Positions 25,220-33,518 of a stretch of 64,000 nucleotides of DNA are shown here, one piece after another. The notes below the pieces were generated by a model that was given only the letters and a program-made list of their open reading frames with translations, searched no databases and was not told the origin of the DNA. A program made the translations under genes and the position numbers. The DNA is from Aquisediminimonas profunda (GTDB lineage Bacteria; Pseudomonadota; Alphaproteobacteria; Sphingomonadales; Sphingomonadaceae), in the NCBI RefSeq assembly GCF_019443285.1, contig NZ_CP080327.1, forward strand, positions 3,342,526-3,406,525, given 5' to 3'. Every line of letters starts with the position of its first letter. Position 1 is the first letter of the stretch.

Positions 25220-26547
25220 GCAGCCGTCTGATGAGATCGGCTGAGGCACTTATCAGCCAGACAAATATTGCATCGGCAGCCCCGCGGCGCGTCGGAACAC
25301 TCGTTGCACACGAGGGGCTGATGCTCGAGGTCGAAGGCTTTGGGCAGCCCCTGGGATCAACAGCGAAAGTCATTTCAACCGCGCACGCGCCGGTGCGCGG
25401 CGAGGTGGTGGGCTTTCGCGGCAATCGCAGCATCATCCTGCCATTTGATGGCGACGTCCCCTATGTCGCCGGGAGCCGCGTTCTGCCGGATGGCGATGGC
25501 GGGCTCGCCACTTGTGGTTCAGGCTTGCTTGGGCGTGTGGTTGATGCACACGGCGACCCGCTCGACGGGCGCGGTCCGATCACAAGCCGGTTCTCATGGC
25601 CCCTCGCTGGTCGACGCGCCAACCCGCTGCAACGCGGACGCGTGACACGGGCACTCGACATGGGTGTGCGCAGCATCAATGGCCTGCTGACAATTGGCCA
25701 AGGACAGCGCGTAGCCATCATTGCAGGGTCCGGCGTCGGCAAGTCGGTCCTCATGGGCCAAATGCTTGCTGGCGCTGAATGCGACGTCATGGTCGTTGGG
25801 CTGGTCGGTGAACGCAGCCGTGAAGTGAGCGACTTTCTCGAAACAAAACTGACACCGTCCATGCGCGCGCGTACGGCTGTTGTTGCAGTTCCGGCTGATC
25901 ACCCGCCTCTGCTTCGGCTTCGGGCCGCGATGCGCGCGACGGCCATTGCCGAATATTTTCGCAATGACGGCAAGAATGTCTTCTTGCTGATCGACAGCTT
26001 GACACGAGTGGCCCATGCGCAGCGCGAAATCGGCCTTTCCCTCGGCGAACCGCCCACGATGAAGGGGTATCCACCCTCGGCTCTGGGCATCATTCCCCGG
26101 CTCGTCGAGCGCGCGGGGGCTGATCGCGTAACAGGAGGCTCAATCACTGCCATCTATACCGTCCTGGCTGACGGCGGCGACAATGACGATCCCGTTGTCG
26201 ATGCAGCACGCGCAATTGTCGATGGTCACATCGTGTTGTCGCGCAGCCTTTCCGAACAGGGAATCTACCCAGCAATTGACGTCTCGCGCTCGCTCTCGAG
26301 AACAATGGTCGATGTGATCGATCAGGACCATGCGGTTGCTGCGGCCCGCTTCCGGCAACTCTGGTCACTCTATGAAGAAAATCGTGATCTGCTCCTGATG
26401 GGTGCCTATGCCCCAGGAAATGATGCAGCCCTTGATGAAGCCATCAACCGACGCGCGGACATGCTTGGCTTTCTGCGGCAGGGAGCCTCGGAGACCGTCA
26501 GCTTTGATCGCTCGCGCTCGGAACTGATTTCAGGATTTGGTGCATGA
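25216..26547 (+). CDS. fliI: Flagellum-specific ATPase FliI
   Basis: Hexameric ATPase that feeds substrates to the export gate, 443 residues. It has Walker A GSGVGKSVLMGQM near residue 175, the Walker B-like NVFLLIDSLTRVAHAQREIG, and the F1-beta-like block SITAIYTVLADGGDNDDPVV. The N-terminal barrel (VGTLVAHEGLMLEVEGFG) and C-terminal substrate-binding part (LLMGAYAPGNDAALDEAI) are complete. The ATG at 25216 overlaps the fliH stop by 4 bases. Confidence 0.97.
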   Translation: MSSRLMRSAEALISQTNIASAAPRRVGTLVAHEGLMLEVEGFGQPLGSTAKVISTAHAPVRGEVVGFRGNRSIILPFDGDVPYVAGSRVLPDGDGGLATCGSGLLGRVVDAHGDPLDGRGPITSRFSWPLAGRRANPLQRGRVTRALDMGVRSINGLLTIGQGQRVAIIAGSGVGKSVLMGQMLAGAECDVMVVGLVGERSREVSDFLETKLTPSMRARTAVVAVPADHPPLLRLRAAMRATAIAEYFRNDGKNVFLLIDSLTRVAHAQREIGLSLGEPPTMKGYPPSALGIIPRLVERAGADRVTGGSITAIYTVLADGGDNDDPVVDAARAIVDGHIVLSRSLSEQGIYPAIDVSRSLSRTMVDVIDQDHAVAAARFRQLWSLYEENRDLLLMGAYAPGNDAALDEAINRRADMLGFLRQGASETVSFDRSRSELISGFGA

Positions 26548-26975
26548 CAAGCCTTGCCGAACGTCGCTCGCGCATCGTCCGCGTTCGCCAGATGGAGCAC
26601 CGCGTTGCCCGCGCCAAGCTCGCAAATGCCGAAGCCGCACTTGCAAATCTTGATCGCATTTCCGGTCGAATTTCAGGACTCAGAGCATCGTTGAAGCCTG
26701 ATGCCGAGCGCACGACAGGCCTTGCATTGAAGTCGATGGCTGAAATGGCCCTGCGGCTCGATGCTGCCAAAGGCGACCTTGCAGCGCCAATCAGAGGCGC
26801 CGAGCATGATAGGGTCCGCTCGATAGCGGAAAGGCTTGCTGCAAAGACTCGCGAAGAAGGTGCGGAAAAGCTGCGCGAGCAGGCTTTGCGCAGCGAAAGT
26901 TATGAGCAGACCCGACGCGCGGATGCAAACCGGCCATTTCGGAAACGGCAGTCGGCTCTGGGAGGCGCAAAATGA
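26544..26975 (+). CDS. fliJ: Flagellar export chaperone FliJ
   Basis: Cytoplasmic stalk-like protein of the export ATPase, 143 residues. It is highly charged and almost entirely predicted coiled coil (RIVRVRQMEHRVARAKLANA; EGAEKLREQALRSESYEQTR), as in FliJ/YscO. Sequence alone is weakly diagnostic; the position between fliI and fliK and 4-base overlaps on both sides make the assignment. No signal peptide or membrane segment. Confidence 0.85.
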   Translation: MTSLAERRSRIVRVRQMEHRVARAKLANAEAALANLDRISGRISGLRASLKPDAERTTGLALKSMAEMALRLDAAKGDLAAPIRGAEHDRVRSIAERLAAKTREEGAEKLREQALRSESYEQTRRADANRPFRKRQSALGGAK

Positions 26976-28396
26976 ACTTTGATCTCAGCCCAATGCAGCC
27001 TGCGGCGCCCGCACTAACTCCTTTTGCAGCTCTGGCTGGCATTTCATCTTCAGACGATTTTGCTGCGCTGCTGGACAGCAAGGCAGTTGATGGTGATGCA
27101 CCTGAGCTGAAAACGGCAACGGGCGACGCCATCCCGACTGCCGCGCTCCAAAGTCCTGCAGCACCTGAAAAGGTTGAGCCGGTCAGCGCGCTGGCGGCGA
27201 TCGCAAAGGCAGACGCTCTGGTCTCGCGGCTGACGCCTGCACCGCAAGCGGCCGAAGAACCGGAAAAGTCGGCTGAACCCCATCCCATGCCGACTGCCAT
27301 TATCGAACCAACAAGGATCCGTGCGCAGGCAGACCTAGCGCGCAGCGAACGTAAAGAATCGCGCCACGATGGCAGACCCGTGCTGGATGAACGCTCTGGC
27401 GAAACCGAAGCAGACGAAGCTCCGCAGCCTGCACCGTGGGCATCCACAATCGCACAGACCACAGTTGAACTCATTGCTTTGCCGCTGGCAGCAGACTTGA
27501 ATGCTGTTGCTCCGCCGGCATCACCGCCACTGGCCAAGGGCGAACTCTCCATAAACAGTCAGCCCCGCCAAGGAATGGCATCGCAAACTGGTGCCGCGCA
27601 GGCTCCCATTGGCAACAATACTACCGCACACGACCCTTTGCCGTTGGTCGAAACGCCAGAATCCCTTGACGATGCAATCACGCCAGTCGTGTTGCAGAAA
27701 CCCGTCCTTGTGGATGAGCGCGAGATCGAGGGAGATGAGTCAGACCAGCAGGAATTGAGAAATGCGGCTCCGTCCCTCCTGAGTTCGCATGGACAACTGG
27801 CATCCGGTTCCAAGGTCGCTCCTCTTCGCGCGACCAGGATCGCTGAAATCGCAGTTGGCCTGGCAGATGCAAAGATCGACCCGGCACAACTGCAAGTCCA
27901 AGCCAGCACGCCAGATCCAGTAAACAAAGTGACGCACATGGGCGCCGCAATTGCGCCTGCCGATGCCCCGGCGCGCGGAACAGTTGTCGAACGGCAGCTG
28001 GATCTTATCCGCAATGAACAGTGGCTGGGTGAGCTTGCTCATGACATTGCCAGTACGGCGGGCAATGCTGACCGACTGTCTTTCCGATTGATGCCGCACC
28101 AGCTCGGCCGCCTCGATGTGGACGTATCGCGGTCGCACAATGGTTTGTCGTTGAGTATCCGGACCGAAAGCGATGGCGCGACAGCGATCCTCTCCTCGGC
28201 CCAGACGCGCCTGGCGGATGAAATTCGCGCGCAGGGCGTCAAGCTGGCCGACATGCAGATGTTTTCTGGCGATACGCGGCAGTCGCCCGGCCAGGAAGGC
28301 TATACGCGCCAAGCGCCGCTGATCGAGACATTTCTTTCATCCAATGAGACCGTTGACGTGCCCGAACCGGAGCAGCGCGACGGTCGATACGCGTAA
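26972..28396 (+). CDS. fliK: Flagellar hook-length control protein FliK
   Basis: Secreted molecular ruler that ends hook growth and switches export specificity, 474 residues. The first ~340 residues are a low-complexity Ala/Pro/Glu-rich region, typical of the ruler. The conserved C-terminal domain starts near residue 355 with LSFRLMPHQLGRLDVDVSRS and continues GLSLSIRTESDGATAILSS. Its start overlaps the fliJ stop by 4 bases. The hook protein in this genome is short (see flgE), which makes the ruler length of interest. Confidence 0.9.
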   Translation: MNFDLSPMQPAAPALTPFAALAGISSSDDFAALLDSKAVDGDAPELKTATGDAIPTAALQSPAAPEKVEPVSALAAIAKADALVSRLTPAPQAAEEPEKSAEPHPMPTAIIEPTRIRAQADLARSERKESRHDGRPVLDERSGETEADEAPQPAPWASTIAQTTVELIALPLAADLNAVAPPASPPLAKGELSINSQPRQGMASQTGAAQAPIGNNTTAHDPLPLVETPESLDDAITPVVLQKPVLVDEREIEGDESDQQELRNAAPSLLSSHGQLASGSKVAPLRATRIAEIAVGLADAKIDPAQLQVQASTPDPVNKVTHMGAAIAPADAPARGTVVERQLDLIRNEQWLGELAHDIASTAGNADRLSFRLMPHQLGRLDVDVSRSHNGLSLSIRTESDGATAILSSAQTRLADEIRAQGVKLADMQMFSGDTRQSPGQEGYTRQAPLIETFLSSNETVDVPEPEQRDGRYA

Positions 28397-28411
28397 GAAC
28401 GGAGACGGGGC

Positions 28412-29035
28412 ATGAGTACAAAGAAGGAAGCAGCAGCCAAAGGCGGCGAAGGCAAAAAACCTGGCAAGGCCAAGAAGCTGATCGTGTTGGGTCTCGCTGC
28501 AACCGTTCTGGTAGGTGTCGGCGCTGGCGCCGGCATCTATGCTGGTATTGGTCAGGGAGAGGCTAAAGAAAAGGAAGATCCCAATCGACCGAAGCTGGTC
28601 TTGCGGAGCGAGGAGCCAGAAGAGCAGAGCTCGGAAGGTGGAGAAGAGAAAGAGCCGGCGCCCAAAATCGGAACAGTTTCCGTCGCCAATGATCGCGCTC
28701 CCGTCGACCCTCGTAAATATGAGGTCACCTATTTCCCGATCGAACAGCAATTCACTGCCAATCTTTCCGACGGCAGCGGGTTCGCGCAGCTCGGTATCAG
28801 CCTCTCAACATATTATGACAGCCGTGTCATAGCGAACATCAAGCGCCAGATCGTTCCGATCCGCTCAGCCGTGCTGATGACGCTCTCGGTTCAGGACTCA
28901 ACTGTCCTTTCAACACCGGAGGGTCGCCAACTTTTTCAGCGCCAGTTGACCAGAGCAATCAATCAGGTCCTGCGCGAAAAGGAAGGCTTCGGCGGCATCG
29001 ACAACGTCTATTTCACGAATCTGGTGATCCAGTGA
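28412..29035 (+). CDS. fliL: Flagellar basal body-associated protein FliL
   Basis: Inner-membrane protein near the stator, 207 residues. A Lys-rich N-terminus precedes one transmembrane helix near residues 25-50 (KLIVLGLAATVLVGVGAGAG). A charged linker follows, then the FliL domain (FPIEQQFTANLSDGSGFAQL, LSTYYDSRVIANIKRQ, RSAVLMTLSVQDSTVLSTPE) ending VYFTNLVIQ. It lies 15 bases after fliK and overlaps the fliM GTG start by 4 bases. Confidence 0.95.
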   Translation: MSTKKEAAAKGGEGKKPGKAKKLIVLGLAATVLVGVGAGAGIYAGIGQGEAKEKEDPNRPKLVLRSEEPEEQSSEGGEEKEPAPKIGTVSVANDRAPVDPRKYEVTYFPIEQQFTANLSDGSGFAQLGISLSTYYDSRVIANIKRQIVPIRSAVLMTLSVQDSTVLSTPEGRQLFQRQLTRAINQVLREKEGFGGIDNVYFTNLVIQ

Positions 29036-29934
29036 AGACTGAAACTGCATCACCGCCGACGACACCGGCAACACTCTTTCGAGCTAGTGACGAGACCTTG
29101 GCATTTCCGGGCCTCGAGCGGGTCGGATCGCAATTTGCCTTTGGCCTTGCCGACGTAATCGGTTCGAATGGCGGCATCGGCACGAAGGTTGTTTGTGGCG
29201 AAACGACAATTACCACCTTTGCGGAATGGCGCGACCGGGCCAGCATTCCACATGCGGTATGCCGCTTCCGCATGGCGCCGCTCAAGGGCGGTATGCTCCT
29301 TGCTGTTCCGCAGCCCTATATCAGTGAGCTTGTCGACCGCTTCTATGGTGGAGACGGCACTCTCCCAAGTCCACGCAAGGAACTGAGCGCAGCCGAAGAG
29401 CGCTATTTTACCAAACTTGGGGCGCTGGTCACCCCAATGCTGGCTGCAGCATGGGCGGAAATGGTCAAGATTGATCCGGTGGTCGCCAAGGTCGATCACA
29501 GCGGTTCGCAACCCACGCTGGTTCCCGATACACATCAGGTGGCTGTCCAGCATTTCACTGCGGAAAGCATGGACGGCAAGAAAATTGCCATCGACGTGGT
29601 CTTCCCGCTTTCGATGCTGCGTGCCGTGCCGCAGCTCGTTGCAGCGCCCGATGCGGAAGAAGCCGCGCAAGTCGATCCAGTTTGGCAATCCAATCTTTCG
29701 GATGCCGTTCTGCAGGTGCGCCTGCCTGTCAGGACCATCTTCGCCCGGCCTGAGCTGCCACTTTCGCAATTACTGACACTGCAACCAGGGGACATCATTC
29801 CTGTCTGCTTGCCTAACCAGGTTCCCGTCACCGTTGCCGGCCGTGTCTTTGCCCGCGGCAGCGTTGGAGACTCCAACGGCCGGACGGCCATCAAAATCGA
29901 ACGCATTGAAGAAGGAAGTGCATCCTATGAGTGA
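29032..29934 (+). CDS. fliM: Flagellar motor switch protein FliM, lacking the CheY-binding N-terminus
   Basis: C-ring switch component, 300 residues. The middle domain is present (GTKVVCGETTITTFAEWRDR, GGMLLAVPQPYISELVDRFY, LSAAEERYFTKLGALVTPML), and the C-terminal SpoA domain runs from VLQVRLPVRTIFARPELPLS. The usual N-terminal LSQxEIDALL peptide, which binds phospho-CheY, is absent: the protein begins MKTETASPPTTPATLFRASD and enters the middle domain within about 30 residues. The start is GTG at 29032, overlapping the fliL stop, so there is no room for a longer form without deep overlap. FliM is usually around 330 residues. Confidence 0.93.
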   Translation: MKTETASPPTTPATLFRASDETLAFPGLERVGSQFAFGLADVIGSNGGIGTKVVCGETTITTFAEWRDRASIPHAVCRFRMAPLKGGMLLAVPQPYISELVDRFYGGDGTLPSPRKELSAAEERYFTKLGALVTPMLAAAWAEMVKIDPVVAKVDHSGSQPTLVPDTHQVAVQHFTAESMDGKKIAIDVVFPLSMLRAVPQLVAAPDAEEAAQVDPVWQSNLSDAVLQVRLPVRTIFARPELPLSQLLTLQPGDIIPVCLPNQVPVTVAGRVFARGSVGDSNGRTAIKIERIEEGSASYE

Positions 29935-30256
29935 CATGTCCGAAGCGCCACGCACCTCAGATGGGGGATTTGCCTCCGTCAGGCCCGATCATAACTTCGA
30001 CCTTCTTTCCGACGTCTCCCTGCGTATTTCGGTGGAAGTCGGTTCAACGTCAATGCGGCTGGCAGATCTGCTGAGCCTTGGCGAAGGCAGTGTCATCGAA
30101 CTGGATCGTCAGGCGAATGACGCACTCGATATCTTCGCCAACGGGACGCTTATAGCGAAGGGCGAAATTGTGAACATGGATGGCCGATATGGTGTCCGGA
30201 TCTCAGAAGTCGTCAGCGCCGGACGGCGTTTCGCAGGCCTGGAGCGGAGGTCCTGA
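29927..30256 (+). CDS. fliN: Flagellar motor switch protein FliN
   Basis: C-ring base protein with one SpoA domain, 109 residues. Conserved parts are LLSDVSLRISVEVGSTSMRL, ADLLSLGEGSVIELDR, DIFANGTLIAKGEIVNMDGR and YGVRISEVV. The ATG at 29927 overlaps the fliM stop by 8 bases (ATGAGTGA); an ATG at 29936 is an alternative. Position between fliM and fliO supports the assignment over other SpoA proteins. Confidence 0.95.
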   Translation: MSDMSEAPRTSDGGFASVRPDHNFDLLSDVSLRISVEVGSTSMRLADLLSLGEGSVIELDRQANDALDIFANGTLIAKGEIVNMDGRYGVRISEVVSAGRRFAGLERRS

Positions 30257-30525
30257 TGTTCGAATATATCCTGCGCCTCTTCATCCTCGTTCCGATGATC
30301 GGGGGGCTCGCCTGGGGGTCCCTCTGGCTGTGGCGCAAAGCCCAGATGGGCCTTCCAATGCAAGGTGGGTCGGTCCGCGCCGCGCAGATGATCGACGTCC
30401 TTCCGCTTGGCCCGGGCAGCAAGCTGGCCGTCGTCGCCTTTGGAGGCCGCGAGGTCCTGATTGCCGTGACGCGCACACAGATCACCTTGCTCGCCGAGGA
30501 CACACGGGAGAATGCAGGTGCGTAA
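30256..30525 (+). CDS. fliO: Flagellar biosynthesis protein FliO
   Basis: Small inner-membrane helper in export-gate (FliP) assembly, 89 residues. One N-terminal transmembrane helix (YILRLFILVPMIGGLAWGSL) precedes a cytoplasmic domain with VRAAQMIDVLPLGPGSKLAV and GREVLIAVTRTQITLLAE, which matches the FliO core. The start shares one base with the fliN stop (TGATG). The end overlaps fliP by 14 bases. Confidence 0.88.
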   Translation: MFEYILRLFILVPMIGGLAWGSLWLWRKAQMGLPMQGGSVRAAQMIDVLPLGPGSKLAVVAFGGREVLIAVTRTQITLLAEDTRENAGA

Positions 30526-31273
30526 GGCACTCGTATTCGCTGGAACCGTGGGCCTGGCTCTTGCACTGACTGCAAGTCCAGCCCTGGCACAAACCACGCC
30601 CGGACTCGACAAGGCACTGACGACAATTGCCGGAGACGGCAAGCCGCTCTCCTTGTCGCTGCAAGTCCTGTTGCTGATGAGTTTGTTGACGGTCCTGCCG
30701 TCACTCATCCTGATGATGACCAGCTTCACACGGATCATCATCGTGCTTTCGATCCTGCGCCAGGCCCTTGGCCTGCAGCAGACGCCTCCGAACCAGGTTC
30801 TGGTTGGACTGAGCCTCTTTCTTTCGATGTTTGTCATGCAGCCCGTCCTTACCCAGATCAACAAGACGGCGGTCGAGCCTTATGGCCGAAATGAAGTGAC
30901 ACTGGAGGAAGGCATTGCACGGTCAGGCACTGCTCTTCACGGTTTCATGATGAAGCAAACGCGAAAATCTGATCTCAGCATGTTTGCAAACATCGCCAAG
31001 GCGCCAAAGTTCGAGAAGTCTGCGGACGTGCCTTTTTCGATCCTTCTGCCGGCCTTTGTGACGAGCGAGCTCAAGACAGCCTTTCAGATCGGCTTTCTGA
31101 TCTTCCTGCCTTTTCTGGTGATCGACCTCATTGTGGCCTCGGCCCTCATGTCGCTTGGCATGATGATGCTATCCCCGTCGATCATATCGATGCCCTTCAA
31201 GCTGCTGCTGTTTGTGCTGGTCGATGGCTGGGCCCTGACGATGGGATCCCTCGCTTCTTCGTTCAACGGATAG
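30512..31273 (+). CDS. fliP: Flagellar export gate protein FliP
   Basis: Export-gate core protein of 253 residues. It has a cleavable-looking signal (LVFAGTVGLALALTASPALA), then LSLQVLLLMSLLTVLPSLIL, TSFTRIIIVLSILRQALGLQ and QTPPNQVLVGLSLFLSMFVM, all highly conserved in FliP. The C-terminal part has LLPAFVTSELKTAFQIGFLI and FLPFLVIDLIVASALMSLGM. A GTG two codons in is an alternative start. It overlaps fliO by 14 bases; fliQ follows 4 bases later. Confidence 0.97.
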   Translation: MQVRKALVFAGTVGLALALTASPALAQTTPGLDKALTTIAGDGKPLSLSLQVLLLMSLLTVLPSLILMMTSFTRIIIVLSILRQALGLQQTPPNQVLVGLSLFLSMFVMQPVLTQINKTAVEPYGRNEVTLEEGIARSGTALHGFMMKQTRKSDLSMFANIAKAPKFEKSADVPFSILLPAFVTSELKTAFQIGFLIFLPFLVIDLIVASALMSLGMMMLSPSIISMPFKLLLFVLVDGWALTMGSLASSFNG

Positions 31274-31277
31274 CGCC

Positions 31278-31547
31278 ATGGAAGCAGACTATTTCATTGG
31301 CGTTGCGCAGCAAGCCTTGTGGGTCCTAGCCCTTGGCGCTGCCCCGATCCTGATTCCGGCGCTCGTCGCCGGCGTCATTCTGGGCATGGTGCAAGCCGCA
31401 ACCTCGATCAACGAGCAGACCCTGAGCTTCGTCCCCAAGCTCATCGTGGTCGCCATCTGTCTTGCTGTCTTCGGCGGCAGCATCATGATCCTTGTTGCGG
31501 ACTTCACCCGCGAAATCTTCGCCCGCATTCCGGACATCGTAAGATAA
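31278..31547 (+). CDS. fliQ: Flagellar export gate protein FliQ
   Basis: Two-helix export-gate subunit, 89 residues. The conserved segments are ALWVLALGAAPILIPALVAG, VILGMVQAATSINEQTLSFV (the family QAxTxINEQTL motif) and PKLIVVAICLAVFGGSIMI. Length is canonical. Its stop shares a base with the fliR start (TAATG). Confidence 0.97.
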   Translation: MEADYFIGVAQQALWVLALGAAPILIPALVAGVILGMVQAATSINEQTLSFVPKLIVVAICLAVFGGSIMILVADFTREIFARIPDIVR

Positions 31548-32335
31548 TGCCTGCCGGGTTTGCAGGGCTGGAACAGCAACTGCTGATCTGGATGCTGGCG
31601 ATGATCCGGCCTGGCGCTGCGTTCCTCGCCGCTCCAATTTTCGGCGCGCCTCAGGTGCCAGTACAAGTCAGGCTGGTTCTGGCACTGGCCATTGGCGTTC
31701 CGGCTGCTGCGGTGTCCGGGATGGCATTGCCTGCCAATGGTATCGTCTCTTTCGACGGACTGATGCTGGTGCTACCTGAAGTCATCGCCGGACTCGCACT
31801 CGGCTTCGCAGTCCAGATCGGATTTTCGGCGGCAATGCTCGGTGGCGAGGCCATCAGTAACACAATGGGCCTGGGCTTTGCGGCCATGGCCAATCCGCTG
31901 GGCGGTCCGGCAAGCCCGGCCATCGGTCAATTGCTTTCAATGATGGGCCTCTTCCTGTTTCTCGGCTTCGGCGGCCATTTGACGCTGATCGGCATCATCG
32001 TGGACAGCTATCGCGCGCTCCCGCCGGGCCATGCCTGGCTGTCGGCCAAGGCAATAGGCGGACTGGTGCAGTTCGGCGGGCTTGTTTTCGCGGCAGGTCT
32101 TTCGATTGCCTTGCCGGTCGGCTTCGCGATGATCCTTGTTCAGCTGGTCATGGCAATGGTGGCACGCTCAACCCCCACCCTCAACCTCTTCGCCGTCGGC
32201 CTTCCGGCAACCCTGCTCGTCGGCCTTGTCCTGCTTGCGATGGCTGCGCCGGTCATGGCCGATTCGATAGCCAACGCGTTGAGGGCCGGGCTCGACATGT
32301 CGCAAACCCTTTCGCAGGGCAGCACACATGGCTGA
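31547..32335 (+). CDS. fliR: Flagellar export gate protein FliR
   Basis: Export-gate core subunit, 262 residues with about six transmembrane segments. The conserved parts include MIRPGAAFLAAPIFGAPQVP, LALGFAVQIGFSAAMLGGEA and FLFLGFGGHLTLIGIIVDSY; the N-terminal and central segments are typical of FliR. The ATG at 31547 shares one base with the fliQ stop; the frame extends upstream only as a shadow of fliQ. The end overlaps flhB by 8 bases (ATGGCTGA). Confidence 0.96.
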   Translation: MPAGFAGLEQQLLIWMLAMIRPGAAFLAAPIFGAPQVPVQVRLVLALAIGVPAAAVSGMALPANGIVSFDGLMLVLPEVIAGLALGFAVQIGFSAAMLGGEAISNTMGLGFAAMANPLGGPASPAIGQLLSMMGLFLFLGFGGHLTLIGIIVDSYRALPPGHAWLSAKAIGGLVQFGGLVFAAGLSIALPVGFAMILVQLVMAMVARSTPTLNLFAVGLPATLLVGLVLLAMAAPVMADSIANALRAGLDMSQTLSQGSTHG

Positions 32336-33470
32336 GGGAGCCGATCGCGACCAGAGGACTGAGGCTCCTACACAAAAGCGCCGGGCCGATGCGGCGCGCA
32401 AGGGCGACGTTCTCCAGTCACGCGAACTGGGCACTGCGCTAGTCATGCTTGGGGGAGCAGCCTGGCTTGTATTCGCCGGCCCCTGGTTCATTCACGAATG
32501 CAGCAGGCTCCTCACGATGGGCCTGTCATTCGACAATCGCGATGTTACCGTCTTTGATCCCGCGACACTGACCACGCGTCTGGTTGGCACCACACTCATC
32601 CCACTCGCCCTCCTTTTTGGCATCACCATGCTCGCGGCCGTAGGTGCGCCGGCCATGCTGGGCTCGCTGGGATTTCGGTCTGGCGCCATTGCGTTCAAGG
32701 GGGATCGGCTGAATCCGATCAGCGGCTTCGGTCGCATCTTTGGCCTCAATGGCCTGGTCGAACTCGCAAAGGCGCTGGCAAAGGCAGCCGTGCTCGGGCT
32801 GCTTGGCTATTGGTTGGTGTCGCATGACATGCGCCATATCATGGGTCTCGGTGCCCAGGACATGCGCGAGGCCGCCAACACACTTGGCCACATGACGGTC
32901 AAGGCAGTCCTCTGGCTCGCATTGGGGCTGGCCCTGATTGCGGGGATCGATGTGCCCGTACAGATCGTTCGCCGTAACGGACGGCTCCGGATGACACGCC
33001 AGGAAGTCAAAGAGGAAATGCGACAGACAGAAGGTGCGCCAGAGCTCAAGCAGGCCATCCGCCAAAAGCAGCAATCCTTGCTGACTGGTTCGGCCCGCAA
33101 GGCCGTTACCGAAGCCAACGTCATCCTCACCAACCCGACGCATTTTGCGGTTGCCTTGCGCTATGACCCCAAAAAGGACTTTGCACCGATGGTCGTGGCG
33201 CGAGGCCGCGGCGAAACAGCACTCGCGATCCGGTCCCTCGCTGCCGAAAACAACGTGCCCACGCTTGAATATCCGCAACTGGCGCGTGCAATCTATTTCA
33301 CCACGCGCGCGGGGCAGACCATTGCCGAGGATTTGTACGTCGCAGTCGCAACGATCCTTGCGTTTGTCTTCAACATTGATCGCGCCTTGGCCGAAGGCAT
33401 TGCTCCACCAAAGATCGAAGTCCCGTCAGATAAGCAGTTCGATGAAAATGGAGTGCGCGATGCCAGCTAA
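32328..33470 (+). CDS. flhB: Flagellar export switch protein FlhB
   Basis: Export-gate protein that switches substrate class after autocleavage, 380 residues. It starts with a charged tail (DRDQRTEAPTQKRRADAARK) and has four transmembrane segments. The cytoplasmic domain has RMTRQEVKEEMRQTEG and the autocleavage motif NPTH in ANVILTNPTHFAVALRYDP near residue 267. The C-terminal part (YFTTRAGQTIAEDLYVAVAT) is intact. The start overlaps fliR by 8 bases. fliD follows after 48 bases with no recognisable promoter, so it is probably in the same operon. Confidence 0.97.
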   Translation: MAEGADRDQRTEAPTQKRRADAARKGDVLQSRELGTALVMLGGAAWLVFAGPWFIHECSRLLTMGLSFDNRDVTVFDPATLTTRLVGTTLIPLALLFGITMLAAVGAPAMLGSLGFRSGAIAFKGDRLNPISGFGRIFGLNGLVELAKALAKAAVLGLLGYWLVSHDMRHIMGLGAQDMREAANTLGHMTVKAVLWLALGLALIAGIDVPVQIVRRNGRLRMTRQEVKEEMRQTEGAPELKQAIRQKQQSLLTGSARKAVTEANVILTNPTHFAVALRYDPKKDFAPMVVARGRGETALAIRSLAAENNVPTLEYPQLARAIYFTTRAGQTIAEDLYVAVATILAFVFNIDRALAEGIAPPKIEVPSDKQFDENGVRDAS

Positions 33471-33518
33471 ACTCCATGCCCTTGCTGCCGTTCTTCTCTA
33501 CAAAGGGAGCGACTGCTC

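Noticed and set aside
29050..29769. 239-codon open frame on the minus strand
   Set aside because: Antisense to fliM, which is well supported.
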